Assembly: GCA_030674185.1 (NCBI GenBank)
Contig: CM060307.1
Span: 59,297,481 to 59,361,480, forward strand
DNA from: Monoplex corrugatus
Lineage: Eukaryota; Mollusca; Gastropoda; Littorinimorpha; Ranellidae
DNA length: 64,000 bases
Direction of reading: 5' to 3'
Part shown: one piece after another, positions 1-44,749 of the stretch
Layout: every line of letters begins with the position of its first letter
How positions within the stretch are numbered: position 1 is the first letter of the stretch
Made by a program: the position numbers and the translations under genes
Notes under the pieces: generated by a model
What the model saw: only the letters and a program-made list of their open reading frames with translations
What the model was told of the DNA's origin: nothing
Database searches by the model: none

Positions 1-450
1 TGAGGAGAACATGTATGTTCAGCATGCTGCAGCTGGCCTAGTCAAGGATTTCCTGTCTGGCACTTGGTCTTTCCAAAACTGTTTGATGGTCCATTTTGTA
101 ATTTGCACAAATCACATATGCTCATGGAATATTTTGCAGTGATTTTCAGTGTCATGGAATCTTCCAAAATCTATATAAATACAAGTCTACAATCTGACTT
201 TAATAAAAAAAAGATTAGAAACATGATGGGAATGGGTTGTGAGGTGCTGATATCTGAAATTTCATCTGCTTCTTCTGGTTTCGTTCCTGAAACTTTTTTA
301 TGAAACTGAAACTATTCATTTTGCAGACATTTGGTAAAATGAGTATTTTCATACATTATATTAAAATACAGATACAAAAACAAAAAAAATTTACATGCAT
401 CTCTCTCTCTCACACACACGCGCGCATGCACATATATACACACACACACA
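1..450. other. Left edge, no assigned gene
   Basis: The first ~95 bases are open on the plus strand (MYVQHAAAGLVKDFLSG is readable), but I do not recognise the product and see no clear splice sites. The rest is AT-rich with the start of a CA-rich microsatellite. The missing SUCLG1 terminal exon was looked for on the minus strand and not found. Confidence 0.4.
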
Positions 451-470
451 TATCAGCGTCGGATTCACAT
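376..470. repeat. CT/CA/TA microsatellite
   Basis: A short compound run of CT, CA and TA dinucleotides directly precedes the tRNA-like SINE head. Confidence 0.7.
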
Positions 471-665
471 GCTAATGGTTGTGGGTTCGAATCCCGGGGT
501 GCGCTATATTAAAACTGGCCATCTCACTGTTCCATCTTAACATCATTGTTGTTCTGGTGGTGTCAGTATAGGATTAGATAGGTCCCCCTTTCCCCACTTC
601 CCTGGGATGGTTATCCGCGTCGGCCATATCACCTGAGGTGGGTCTCAACCAAATCAATCAAACTA
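452..665 (+). repeat. tRNA-derived SINE copy
   Basis: The head ends in GTGGGTTCGAATCCCGGGG, a tRNA T-arm with a perfect B box (GGTTCGAATCC, about 484-494) and acceptor-like GTGCGC. It is followed by a central block, TTCTGGTGGTGTCAGTATAG, that recurs in other copies in the window. The A-box half is degenerate and the tail has no CCA or discriminator, so this is a SINE and not a tRNA gene. Confidence 0.65.
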
Positions 666-670
666 TCAGG

Positions 671-765
671 TCACACACATACACATATATATATACACAC
701 ACACACATATATACACACACATACACATATCACACATACACATATGTGTGTGTGTGTGTGTATAT
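671..765. repeat. CA/TA then TG/TA microsatellite
   Basis: A compound CACATA array changes to TGTGTA after about 743, so it can fold back on itself. Confidence 0.75.
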
Positions 766-1029
766 ATATATCAGCATTGCAACCTAACTATTTTTGTTTC
801 ACGACTGACAGGAAACTGAGTTTCCTTCTAGAAACAGTGACTTCTTTTCCTTTTGTTGCACTATATTGCATATATATATAAAAATGAGCATGTAGAACTT
901 TGCGCTATATTGCACAACCATAAATCGTTGCTTTCTTATTTTCTTAAAATTTTTCTTTGATAGGAATTCGCAAAAAAAAAATTTCTGTGTGAAATCAGTG
1001 TACTTTATGGTTTCAAAATTCTGAGGGTC

Positions 1030-1740
1030 ATTACAACTCTTTACCTGGAATTTTTTTAAGTCACTGGGCTTAAGCAAAAAAAAATCCATATTTTCAGTTC
1101 CAAAATAATGAACACTTAGTTTTTCTAACTGAAGCCAAAAATCCACACTAAACTGGGAAAGATCTTTGTGTATACAAAATAACCAAAGAAATGTCTGAAC
1201 CTCAATTTGGATATTGTGCAAACACAAAAAACATGGTATTATGCGCAAATATTCATATCAGTTCCAGGTAATCAAAAACGCTACAGGAAGAAATCACAAT
1301 CTATGTGTTTGCCTGAAAATAACACTGAGAAATAATTGTGGAGGAGTGACGTTCTGGGTGGGGTCTGCAACCTAGATGCTCCAACAAAAGGCAAGCACAG
1401 TAGGAAAAAATAGAAGTCCTGATGCCAGTTATGGAGCATAACATTGATAAACACTTCTTCTGTCAAGCGCATGGTACTTTTGATTTGTTTTCCTCTCTGA
1501 ACTGCGCCACTACCATGAACTTTGTGTTCGTCAGCAATGATGATGGGTGTTGTTCAAAATTGGCCGATTGATCGCTCCCCTCACAAGTAAAAAATCATCA
1601 CTGTCATCTTCAACTGTCTCTTGAATGTCTAAATCTGCAATTGTAGCATTTTTAGTACTTCAGCAATGGTAAAAAGCTTTAGGTGTCGACTTTTTATTGA
1701 GTGTTGGGACTGCGAAGTACTAGCGAGAGATGCCATCTTT
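1030..1740 (-). mobile_element. piggyBac-type derivative F, decayed
   Basis: On the minus strand a start in AAAGATGGCATC (ATG at 1736) opens MASLASTSQSQHSIKSRHLK then LFTIAEVLKMLQ. A frameshift leads into IADLDIQETVEDDSDDFLL. This is the acidic N-terminus typical of piggyBac transposases. No catalytic core follows. The left part (1030-1270) matches 7440-7680 in inverted orientation. Element ends were not found. Confidence 0.6.
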
Positions 1741-2128
1741 GTCAACTAAGGTCAGTGGGTGGGGTCAAACATAACAAGGTTGCACACACAGGGCAAATAA
1801 AATCTGTGCTGATTGGCTGCTCTGGTTAGTGGAAAGGCCAATGAAGCTATTTGTAACTAACAAAGTCTTATAAACATCATGGTGGAACTCCAAAAATTAA
1901 AAACAAACCAAATACCCTGTAGGGGACGTTTGGATGAAACATGTGTAATCTGAGTAGTCTCCTATACAGGATGTCCGGATGGAGAGAGCTAAAGTGGCAA
2001 AGAAAATAGGAGACAAAATAAAAAAAAAGTACTCTTATTCACTCTAGCTTTGAATGTGCTGTTTGCTCACCTAAGCAGTGTCATCATTGTTCATCTTCAA
2101 TTTATCATCTAATCTGAAAGACTATCAC

Positions 2129-2458
2129 CAGACCTGCCAACCCTGACTTTTAAGTTGGAGTATTTGTCCAGGAAAAATGGAGTATTTTTGAAAATATGGT
2201 GTATTCTGAGTGCGCAGCGCCGAAGGCGCAAGCTAACTAGGGGGTCCGGGGGCATGCCCCCCGGAAATTTTTAAAGAATTGGTGCAAATCTGTGCAATCT
2301 AGAGCATTCTGAGCCAAAAATTCACTTTCTAATGGTACTTGATTTTTTTATCTTTAATTTTTTTTTTCGTCGTATTTTTTATTAAGTCGGCGTATTGGTC
2401 GTATTTTGAGTAAACTGGCGTACTAAATACGCCAAAATCGTATGGGTTGGCAGGTCTG
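2129..2458. mobile_element. MITE-1, 330 bp, 14-bp TIRs, 6-bp TSD
   Basis: The perfect inverted ends are CAGACCTGCCAACC and GGTTGGCAGGTCTG. The element is flanked by the direct repeat TATCAC (2123-2128 and 2459-2464). An internal GC block, GGGGGTCCGGGGGCATGC, is shared with MITE-2b. There is no coding capacity. CAG-type ends suggest a hAT-like origin, but hAT usually makes 8-bp duplications. Confidence 0.85.
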
Positions 2459-2720
2459 TATCACCCAGACCATCAGAGGTCTAGTGTGTTTTAACACTGA
2501 ACCTGTTACTTCTCACTTTCACGCAGATGCTTTAACCAACTGGGCCACCATTTCACTCTCGTAATAATGATAATAGATTTCTCCACTCTAAGAATAGCGA
2601 CAATAAATTTCTATAGCATCTAGTCAAAGCCTCAAGGCATTTCACCATGACTGTAAACACAGACATTAAACAATAGAAATACATATCACATGCATCCCAA
2701 TGTAGGGCACATAAGGTCAC

Positions 2721-23859
<21,139 letters not shown>

Positions 23860-23873
<14 letters not shown>

Positions 23874-23945
23874 CTTGGAAGTTCAGGTCATTTGCTAACA
23901 ACCAATAAAATAGCGTTTTGCTTTACTCATACTTCCGGTGAAACT
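23860..23945 (-). promoter_or_regulatory. SUCLG1 core promoter region, possibly bidirectional
   Basis: Within about 75 bp upstream of the SUCLG1 ATG there is a CCAAT/ATTGG box (23902-23906) and an ETS/GABP-type CCGGAAGT site (complement of ACTTCCGG at 23931-23938). A YY1-like AAGATGGC overlaps the start codon. This trio is common in nuclear genes for mitochondrial proteins. No TATA box is evident. GOLGA7 lies on the other strand further right, so shared use is possible but unproven. Confidence 0.5.
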
Positions 23946-24159
23946 GTCATGGCAGATTGCAGACAGAACTGAGCATTTTCGTACAGAAAAATACTTGGAC
24001 TGGTATTCTAGGCTCTCTCCACTGAGTGAGTGTTCGATTAACAAGCGTATGAGTTAGTATTGTATTCGTTATTTACAGCATGCCTTTTTGTGAGATGGTA
24101 ATTATTGAGAAATATCCAAATGTAGCATTCGCGATTCACTTAAAATGATGATGCATAGT

Positions 24160-24540
24160 GATGTACTGTCACTGTCAGACTGTGATACTCATACTCCGTA
24201 CTCACTGACTGATCTGTGATGGTGTTTCTTTGGTTGATTATTTTTGATAATTAGGATGTTCTCGGTCTCGTTTGTTAAGTATTTGAATTAATAAGATAAC
24301 TAAGGCTCCGTCAGAAATACTGAAGTCTAACGTTTCCTGCACATGACCTGCACGATGACGATCAACGGAGCCTTAATTATCTTATTAGTTATTACTTCAA
24401 ATACTTAACAAAGCCAAAGGAGACCCAGAACATCCTAATGATAAAAAATAATCAACCAAATGAAGCATCATCACAGATCAGTCAGTGAGTACAGAGTATG
24501 AGTTATGACTATGAGTATCAGTACTATCACAGTCAGTCAC
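24160..24540. repeat. Long imperfect inverted repeat (about 150-170 bp arms)
   Basis: The left arm holds ACTCACTGACTGATCTGTGA, TTGGTTGATTATTTTTGATA, GTTAAGTATTTGAA and AAGGCTCCGT (to 24311). The right arm holds the complements ACGGAGCCTT (24365-24374), CAAATACTTAAC, AATAATCAACCAAA and TCACAGATCAGTCAGTGAGT. The spacer is about 53 bp. There is no coding capacity and no clear TSD. It lies about 300 bp upstream of the SUCLG1 start. Confidence 0.85.
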
Positions 24541-24974
24541 TACCAGGCATAGTAATATTAGATCTAGTATGAGTTACAGTATTGGTAATACTAGTATCAT
24601 ATTCATAAGTATGATACTAGGTCTGTGACAAAATTCACATTTTTAAAAAAAATAATTATATAACTACCATCACATTAAAGATACAGATAAGTAACATTAC
24701 AGTGGTATGAAAAGGTTTTCATTTGGTTGACCATAAAAAGAATTACGAATTTTTGAAAAATAGAAATGTTGGCCAGTTTTACATGGCTCACATGGCAGAA
24801 ACTGTTATCATTCGTCTATGTATGCTTTGTGAATATAAAGTGACATAGCTCTGGAAAGACTTAACTGAGAAAAACTGAATATCACCAGAAATGTCTTTAC
24901 ATGCACAAGACAACACAACTGAAGTATTCATGAGTTTGCTGCAAGAGTGCACTAATTACTGATAATGTAATTAA

Positions 24975-25745
24975 TCAGATGAGCTTTGAGGAACTACATG
25001 AAGGCGCTGAAAGTTATTACAACCTCTATTATGGCTGGAATTATGGCTTTTGGTTTGCTACACGCAGACTCCAGTTATTACCATATTACATTATTAGTCA
25101 TCATAAAAACTATGATTAATCATGATAGTTTTGGTAATCACCCCTGTAGTCAATCACTTAAAAACTTAATTATAACTTCTATAGTAGCTGTAATTGTGAC
25201 ATATTATTAGCTACACGACAGACTCCTGCCGTCCTGGTATTATTCTGTATTCATAATAAAAAGATATGACTAGTCACAACATGGTAATCCAATAATTAAG
25301 TAATCAACTCAATAAGCTTAAAACACTGTATACTAGTCCTTAAACTTAAACCATTTATCTTTTATCAGTATCAGTAGATGGAATTCTGGCTTGTAATGTG
25401 ATTAACTAACTACAGTAACAAGCTAAAGAAAAACCTTATATGAGAGTCTTAAAACCATTATGATTTCTGTAAAACCTAGAATTCTGGCTTATAATAGTTA
25501 TATTGTTATAAAATGCCGCACCCACACTCCAGGTATTACCTAATGAAAAATTAGTCTTCATAATAATTTTGGTAATTAATCCAGTAATCAATTAATTGAA
25601 CAAGCTCTAAAAGTACTACATAACACTAACAGCCATAAAACCATTTTAACTTGCACCATAGTTGGAATTGTGGCTTGTATATAAGTTGTAATTCACCACG
25701 TATAGACTGTAGGTGTTACTCATGAACAAAAACTATGAAAAACAT
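24975..25745. repeat. Degenerate tandem repeat block, about five units
   Basis: A motif like GGAATTNTGGCTTNTNNT recurs near 25036, 25186, 25380, 25479 and 25664. In most units it is followed by ACACNNAGACTCC, TATTACC, a CATAAT segment and AGTAATCAATNA. Spacing is irregular (about 100-195 bp), so the array is old or rearranged. Confidence 0.6.
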
Positions 25746-28700
25746 ACCTAAGACATCTAAAACAATTACAAATGGAAGAATAAATTTTGTGTATGTCTGG
25801 GCCTACTAATGGCAAGAATTTAAAAAGTGTTCATTTTCATTGTAGTTTAAAATAGTTATCCTTTATTAGTTTTAAATAGTCTTTCCAGACAGGCCTGTGG
25901 TATAAAGATTAAAAGTAGTAATAGCAAAATTATAGAACATGCAGTATGTTCTACTGAATGTAAAATAAGCCAAAGAGTGTTGTCATGAAATGTAAATTTA
26001 TGTAAAGCAATAATTTCATGTCATTAATTTCATATCTTTTATTTTACATGAAAGTGTTCATTCATCGTTAAGGAAACACTACCCAGTGAGAATGTTCCCA
26101 GCAGTGCGTGGGGAGGGGACATAATTTGTATTCTGACAGATTGTCAGATAGTGATTTTATGACTTTTTTTTTTCGTAGCATTTTGCTTTTTGGGGCAATG
26201 ATTTGTGATATATGCATGACTCGTGATTGGATCTGAAGAAAATTTGTACACAAAAATATTCATCTTTCTGACTTTACTTTATCTTTGTCTCAGCGACAGT
26301 ATTTGTTTAAAGTTGCACCACCCTGCATGACCTTAATCCTCCATGGTTGAAATATAAAGACCTGCTACATATACTTTCCCAGTTGTTCAATTCTTGTAAG
26401 TTGTGTAACTTAGTAATTTATTAATTAAAAATTGTTTTAAGATTTTAAATAAGATACATTGGTTACAGTCTTGAGATTTCTATTCAAAATCCCATCACCT
26501 CCTAATTACAGTAATTTGGGGTTGGAATTTGCCTCACATAGAGTCCAACCATTATTCTTGAAAATTAAATGATGATAATGGTAATATTACTAATAATTAG
26601 CCCATTCATTCATAATGTAAAGAACTTTAGGAAAATGTGTACCATGCTTTTAAAAATCCCTTTGAACTTAGCTTTAGACAGCAGCCTACAACTCTACAGT
26701 GTTGTTTGGTTCAATCATTCGGGTTTCAGTTGAACTTGGATTCCCATCATCTCCCCGAATCTTGATTGATGGTTTGGGTGCTTGCTTTTTGGTGGAGATG
26801 GAAACCAAGTCCCTTCAAACTTCATTACCTAAGTCTTGGCATACAGTCAGTGTGTGTAAAACTAAAAGAATCCGTGGCAACAAAGATTTTTCCATGGCAA
26901 AATTCCATAGAAAATCCACTCGATAACCAAATTACATGCTTGGTAAGGAAAAAAGGCAGTGCCGTGCTGTTGACAGTGCAATTTTTTTTTACAAGAAGCA
27001 AAGTATAATACATTCAGAGGCACTGATATCTCACTCTTGCAAATCGGAATTGACATGTTAATCCTGCATCAAGAATTCAAAGAAGATAAAACTTAATATG
27101 ATGTGTTATCAGTAGTAGACCTAATCATGTTGGAAAAAGATTAAATAAACTAGAACTTACTAGGCTTAGATAATTTTGTTTAAGCCCTCATAAATAGACC
27201 AAAATGTTTTTCTTTTACTGTTTGAATCAAGTGTTTAATTATAAAAAAAAAATATTTAAAAAAAACAACAACAAATCATCAATAAAGTTTTTCTTTTGTT
27301 CATTGTTACCTGTAAAGTCTCAAAAGTAATATGTCATAAAAAGATGATGACTTATTTCAGTAGGGCTAAACAAAGAATCCATGCGTACAGATTTATCTAG
27401 ATCTGATTTTGATGAGTCGTCATGAGATGGTCAGAAAAAGGCATGCCCAGTCACTGGGATTCTGTTACACTGAACATGAGAAATATCTTCTAAATCTGTT
27501 TTCATAGAAAAATTCTTATAACAACCAGATCAGTTATTTCAGTAAGCAAACAATCCATGCAGCTGCGTGATCTGATAAGATAGTCTAGCTGGGGATACTC
27601 AGCTACTGCCAACTGGCATTTTTTGTCTTCATCTGATCTGTATCTTCAGTGGAATTAAAATTCATTCCCCCTCCCCATGAGAATGCCGAGGGTTCTTTAA
27701 GTACAAATAGTATCCCCACCTTCGGGAAAGTCTGCACTAGAAATTTCCTCTTTTCTGTTGCTCTCTTCGTTTCTGTCTTCCTTCTTTGCTTTCTGTCATT
27801 TCTTCCTGTCATTTTCTGCCTTGCTGGTCCATTCACCTGTATATCATATGTTTGATAAAGTCTTATGAAGTTATGTGCTTTCTCTTAGGATCGATAATTG
27901 GGTACATGATTTGAGTGCATTTTTGGCACAAGGGAAATGAGATATATAGAAGCAGTTTAGGTAACTTAGGCTTGTTTAAATTATATGTTTTAGTGTCCTT
28001 AGTTATGTTTAAATTTGCATTCAGGTATTTTTTTTTATCCCCTTTGTAATAAAGTAGATGGAGCGGTTAATGCCAGGGCCTTCTCCTTAGATTATGTGCA
28101 TGAGTGCATTGATATGTGTACTTAATTTTCTTTTCCTTTTTTATTTTTTCCTCTTGAAGTACTGTATATATTTTGAAACGGTTATAACCCTGATACAGCA
28201 CTACACAATTAGCTGGGCTGTAAACAAAAATTACAATAAAATTTAAAAGGCCTCTTACACAATAGAAATAATCAATTATAAACTAATAAAGTAAATAAGT
28301 ATCAAATTGCACAAAACCCCTCAATACAAATAACAGTGCTATCAGCAGTTTGTAGACTTCACTAAGATTGATGAACAGTGGTGGCATGATTTGCATCATC
28401 ACCTCGGTACATCATGACAGCTTGCTGCTCTTACATAAATAACTGTGTGGCCATAGGTCTGCTTGAATTTGAAATTTGGCATGTCATTAGAGCAGGAGTG
28501 TGTCAAAATAAAGGCATATTTTAGGGATCATTTTCCACCTATCTTTGAAGTTTGCAGAGGTTAAAAACAGGTAGTCGGTCAAAGGTCCCATGTTCCATTG
28601 AGTGACTGCACAAAAAAGAAAGAATTGAAATTTGAGACTGAAACTCCACCAGTATGTAGAGACATAGCATTATTCCCATTTATGATGTTAAATAATAACC

Positions 28701-29369
28701 AATCAAGGGTCCATAACATGGACACCCTCCATCAAAGCACCATGAGAAGTTGCCAGTTTTTTGATAAACGCTTGTGGCTACACGGAGGCAGGTGTTCTGA
28801 CATACCAACACTAGGCTAAGTCTAGTTGTAATCTTAAGCACTGGTACTACTAGTTGAGTAATAGTAATACTAATAGGTATGATAATTATAAATCTTAACC
28901 CAGATCCTACCCTGAACCCTTCCCCTAAAAGACCTGAGAAGAAGCTAACATTTCTGTGACTGAACGCAATTTCAGTTTGTCTGAAATAAAATGTACCTCA
29001 GAGAGAGATGGAAGATCCCATCTACTGCTGCTTCCCATCAGATCCTCCCAGCAACCACACTGATTATGGGATTAAACATTGTGCAGAAGGCCTAGACTGT
29101 TGAAATTTGAAAATGTGAATATTAATTTGTTACCAGATAGATTTGCTTAAACATACAGTCATACAGTTTACACTATGCTCAAGCACATTCATCTGCCAGT
29201 GTTAATTTAATACTTTAAAAAATCATAGATTGTCAAATCTTCTGCGCTGGTACACAGGAAACTGGTTCCTGTGGGTTATCCCTGACCATCTGATGAAAAT
29301 TTCTATGAATGCCAACTTCTATTATTAGAGTCTGAACTGTCCAAAATTTAGGTAAAGGTTTGAATAATA
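25746..29369. other. AT-rich spacer upstream of GOLGA7 coding exons
   Basis: I see no exon, recognised repeat or long reading frame. It probably includes the 5' non-coding part or first intron of GOLGA7, but no boundary can be set. Confidence 0.4.
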
Positions 29370-32159
29370 CCAGTCTGGAAGTGGATCCAGTGGTGGATTC
29401 CTTCTTGGGTGGTCTGGTGTCCGCTCTTCAGGAACCAGACTACGAGCCTGTTTCTCTCCGTCAGTCACCTGTCTCTCCCGCAAAGGTTGCTTCCATACAA
29501 TCCATGGCGGAAAGACCTCAAGTACTCGGCCGATGCCCTTCGCCAGACTTACCTCAATTCAGTCCTGTCAAGGCCAAATGCGGTACTCTTACCATCTTCG
29601 GTCTCCCGCTCTTCATCTGCCAGAGCTTCCTCGAGAGCTGTGCCACTTAGGTCCGTTTCCCTTTTTGGGACCCACGTGCAGGCCACTATCAAAAGTCAGG
29701 ACGAAATCAGGAGGGACCTCGCCCTTCACTCTGGTCCCGCTTGCCCCGCGGCAAAGTGCCTTGCTCCGGCGGCTCCCCCACCTTCCCAGGGGCCTCCACA
29801 GGAGACATTTTGCGCCTCCTTCAGCCCCAAAGGGGCTAAGGCAAGCACCCCCCACAGGTGATCCTGTGGGCAGTCTGTCCCGACACATAGACACTTTCAG
29901 ATGGAAACCCCTAGGTCCATCTGTGATGCCTTGCTCCCGGACGACTGGGGGATGTCCATTGATCTCAGAGATGCGTATTCCCATCTCCTTATTCACCCAA
30001 GGGACAGGACGTACCTCCAATTCGTTTGGAGGAACCGATTCTTCCAGTTCAGGGCTATTCCCCAGGGTCGCTTGGGTCCAATCATCAGTGAGCAAATGGC
30101 ACTCCCGGTCCCGGTTAGTCCAGGGAGTCCATATCACACACACCCCTCCTCAGCGGACTTGTTCACGGATGCGTCCTAATCCGGGTGGGGGTGGGGGCTG
30201 GGGGGGCCCACGTGGGCCTGCTGACAGCAGCAGGTCAATGGTCACAAGATCTCCTTTCCTGTCACATCAGCATGCTGGAACTGGAGGCAGTTTTTTCAAG
30301 CCCCCAGATACGTTCTCCCCTTTCTTAAGGGAAAACATGCATCAACATGGACAACACTACTGTGGCTTGTTACATCAACAAGCAAAGGGGCGCCCGCTCC
30401 CACTCCTTGTTTCGGAGAGCGGAACAGCTTCCACTCTGGTGTGTAGAACAATCCTTCCAGATCTCAGCGATGCATGTCCCGGGAAAGATGAACATACTTG
30501 CAGCCTCCGTCAGCAGCCCACAGGATTCTTCCCTTCTGAACGGGCACTGGTCTGTGCAGTTCTGGAGCCAGTGTGGGCAGCGTAGTTCAAATCGCAAGTG
30601 GACCTGTTTGCCACCAGATTCCACCGCCGCCTTCATCTGTATGTTCTTCCAGTCCTGGATCCTTTGGCTTGGCCCGTGGATGCTCCGTCCATCCCAAGGT
30701 CAGTCCTGTCGGGCTATGCCTTCCCTCCGTTCCCCTAACTGGGAAAGTTCTGCGGAAGGTGAGGGCAGACTCTGCCACGATGGTTCTTGTGGCGCCTCGA
30801 TGGCCTGCCCAAACATGGTTTCCGGAACTGCTGCACCTGTTCCATGTGCCTCCAATAAAACGCACTGTGACAGGCCGGTCCTTGCTTCAACCAAGGTCAC
30901 GCATTCTGTACAGCAATCCGGAGGCTCTAAACCTTCCTGCTTGGCTGCTGTGCAGGACTCAATGTCTTCATTAGGCTTGTCCCCGGCACGTAGGGCAGCC
31001 ATCTGCACCACCATTCAGCCAGTCGGGTAGTCCTTCCTTCGTGGACGACCCTGTCCTGCAGGATATTGTCTTCGGGAAGCCTGACCCCCCCAATGGACAT
31101 CCCTCACCGCACCCGGCTGGGGATCTCCTTCTTGTCCTCTCCTCCCTGGGACTTCCGCCTTACGAGCCCATCAGGGAGTGTTCTCCCAAGTTCCTCTCAT
31201 TTCGGACGGCCTTTCTACTCCCTCTAGCGTCGGGGAGGCACTGTAGCGAAGTGCACGCTCTTAGCAGACTCCCCGGGGATGTCGCTTTCGAACCGGAGGG
31301 CTCAATGTCTCTCCGCCTACTCCTGGACTTCTTGGCCAAGAACCAGTCGCCAGGTTCTCCTACTCCGTCTATCTCCATTCACCCCCTGACGTCTATCCTT
31401 GCTCCGGATGACGAAATCTTCTCGCCAGAAGCAGCACCACCTGTTTCTCTCTTACAAAGACAGTTATAAGAAGGCCATTAGCCACGCATCCATCTCTCGA
31501 TGGCTGTGGACAGTCATCAAGGATGCATATGCAAGGCCGGGCTCAGATTTGGCTGTCTTCTCCCTGAGGCCCCATGAGATTAGAGCATGGGCCTTGTTAC
31601 TGGCGTTCACTCAGTGCCAGCCTCCGGAGTGTCCTGGACGCCGCGCATTGGCATTCTCCGGGCACGTTCATTCCATCCTACCAGCACGATGTCTACCGTC
31701 TGCGCGACGATGGATCTAGGGGTATCGCTTCCACTGTGGTGGCTCAACACCCATCTCTGCCGCACGCCCTGACTCGTCTCATTCCTCCAGGCGTTAACCA
31801 GGTAAGCCCTCCTTCCGGGTAGCGCTATTCTGCATCAGTGAGCCACGGTACAGTATGTGTAATTAAAAGGAAATTTTCCTTCTAAAATTACGTTTAATCT
31901 AACATACTTACCGTGGCTCACACAGAGTCCCTACTGTCCTCCCCGCCTTCCTGGTTCCTTCCATTCACAGTCAGGGTCTTGGTTTCCTCAAAAAGAGGAA
32001 GAGCACATGCGCATGCGCAAGACATGGATACTCTCAGAGTTATGGTCCTTTCGGATTGTTTATGAGGCAGGAATGGCAAATCGCTGCTGCTTATTGCATC
32101 AGTGAGCCACGGTAAGTATGTTAGATTAAACATAATTTTAGAAGGAAAATTTCCTTTTT
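29370..32159 (+). mobile_element. DIRS-like element, decayed 5'-truncated copy
   Basis: It is collinear with the better copy at 36950-42705. It begins at the end of the gag-like frame (VDSFLGGLVSALQEPD vs LDSFLGGLGEALKDPN), then has RT blocks, RNase H (NTTVACYINKQRGARSHSL) and recombinase blocks (SGRHCSEVHALS, PHEIRAWALLLAF). Its internal complementary region is at 31838-31921 and its right inverted repeat at about 31990-32159. A deletion joins RT motif FRAIPQG to the pre-RNase H region near 30070, and another removes part of the recombinase start near 30995. Many frame changes are present. Confidence 0.85.
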
Positions 32160-32366
32160 GGTTTTGAATGCAGGCCAGTTTTCAATATGATGTTGCATAG
32201 TACCATTTTGGTCATGTCATTATCCTTCAAGAGAGATTTATCACACTCAGACAGCTGTAGTATCTGTGGATAAAAATAGGAAGGGTTAAGTAGTGTTCCT
32301 TGATTTTTCATGCAATAGAGCTTTGCAAATATCATTTGAATGTATGTCTTGTTTCAGGTTAGACAC

Positions 32367-44749
<12,383 letters not shown>

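Noticed and set aside
478..510. tRNA gene
   Set aside because: Only the T-arm and part of the acceptor are tRNA-like; the D-arm and a proper anticodon arm are missing and a SINE core follows.
799..1248. 149-codon minus-strand frame as a gene or SUCLG1 last exon
   Set aside because: It lies in a repeat also found at 7440-7680, is low in complexity, and lacks the expected short SUCLG1 C-terminus.
2553..2720. Read-through of SUCLG1 exon 8 as the real C-terminus
   Set aside because: The extension ([15 protein letters not shown]...) is unlike the family end, and a plausible GT donor lies at the point where homology stops.
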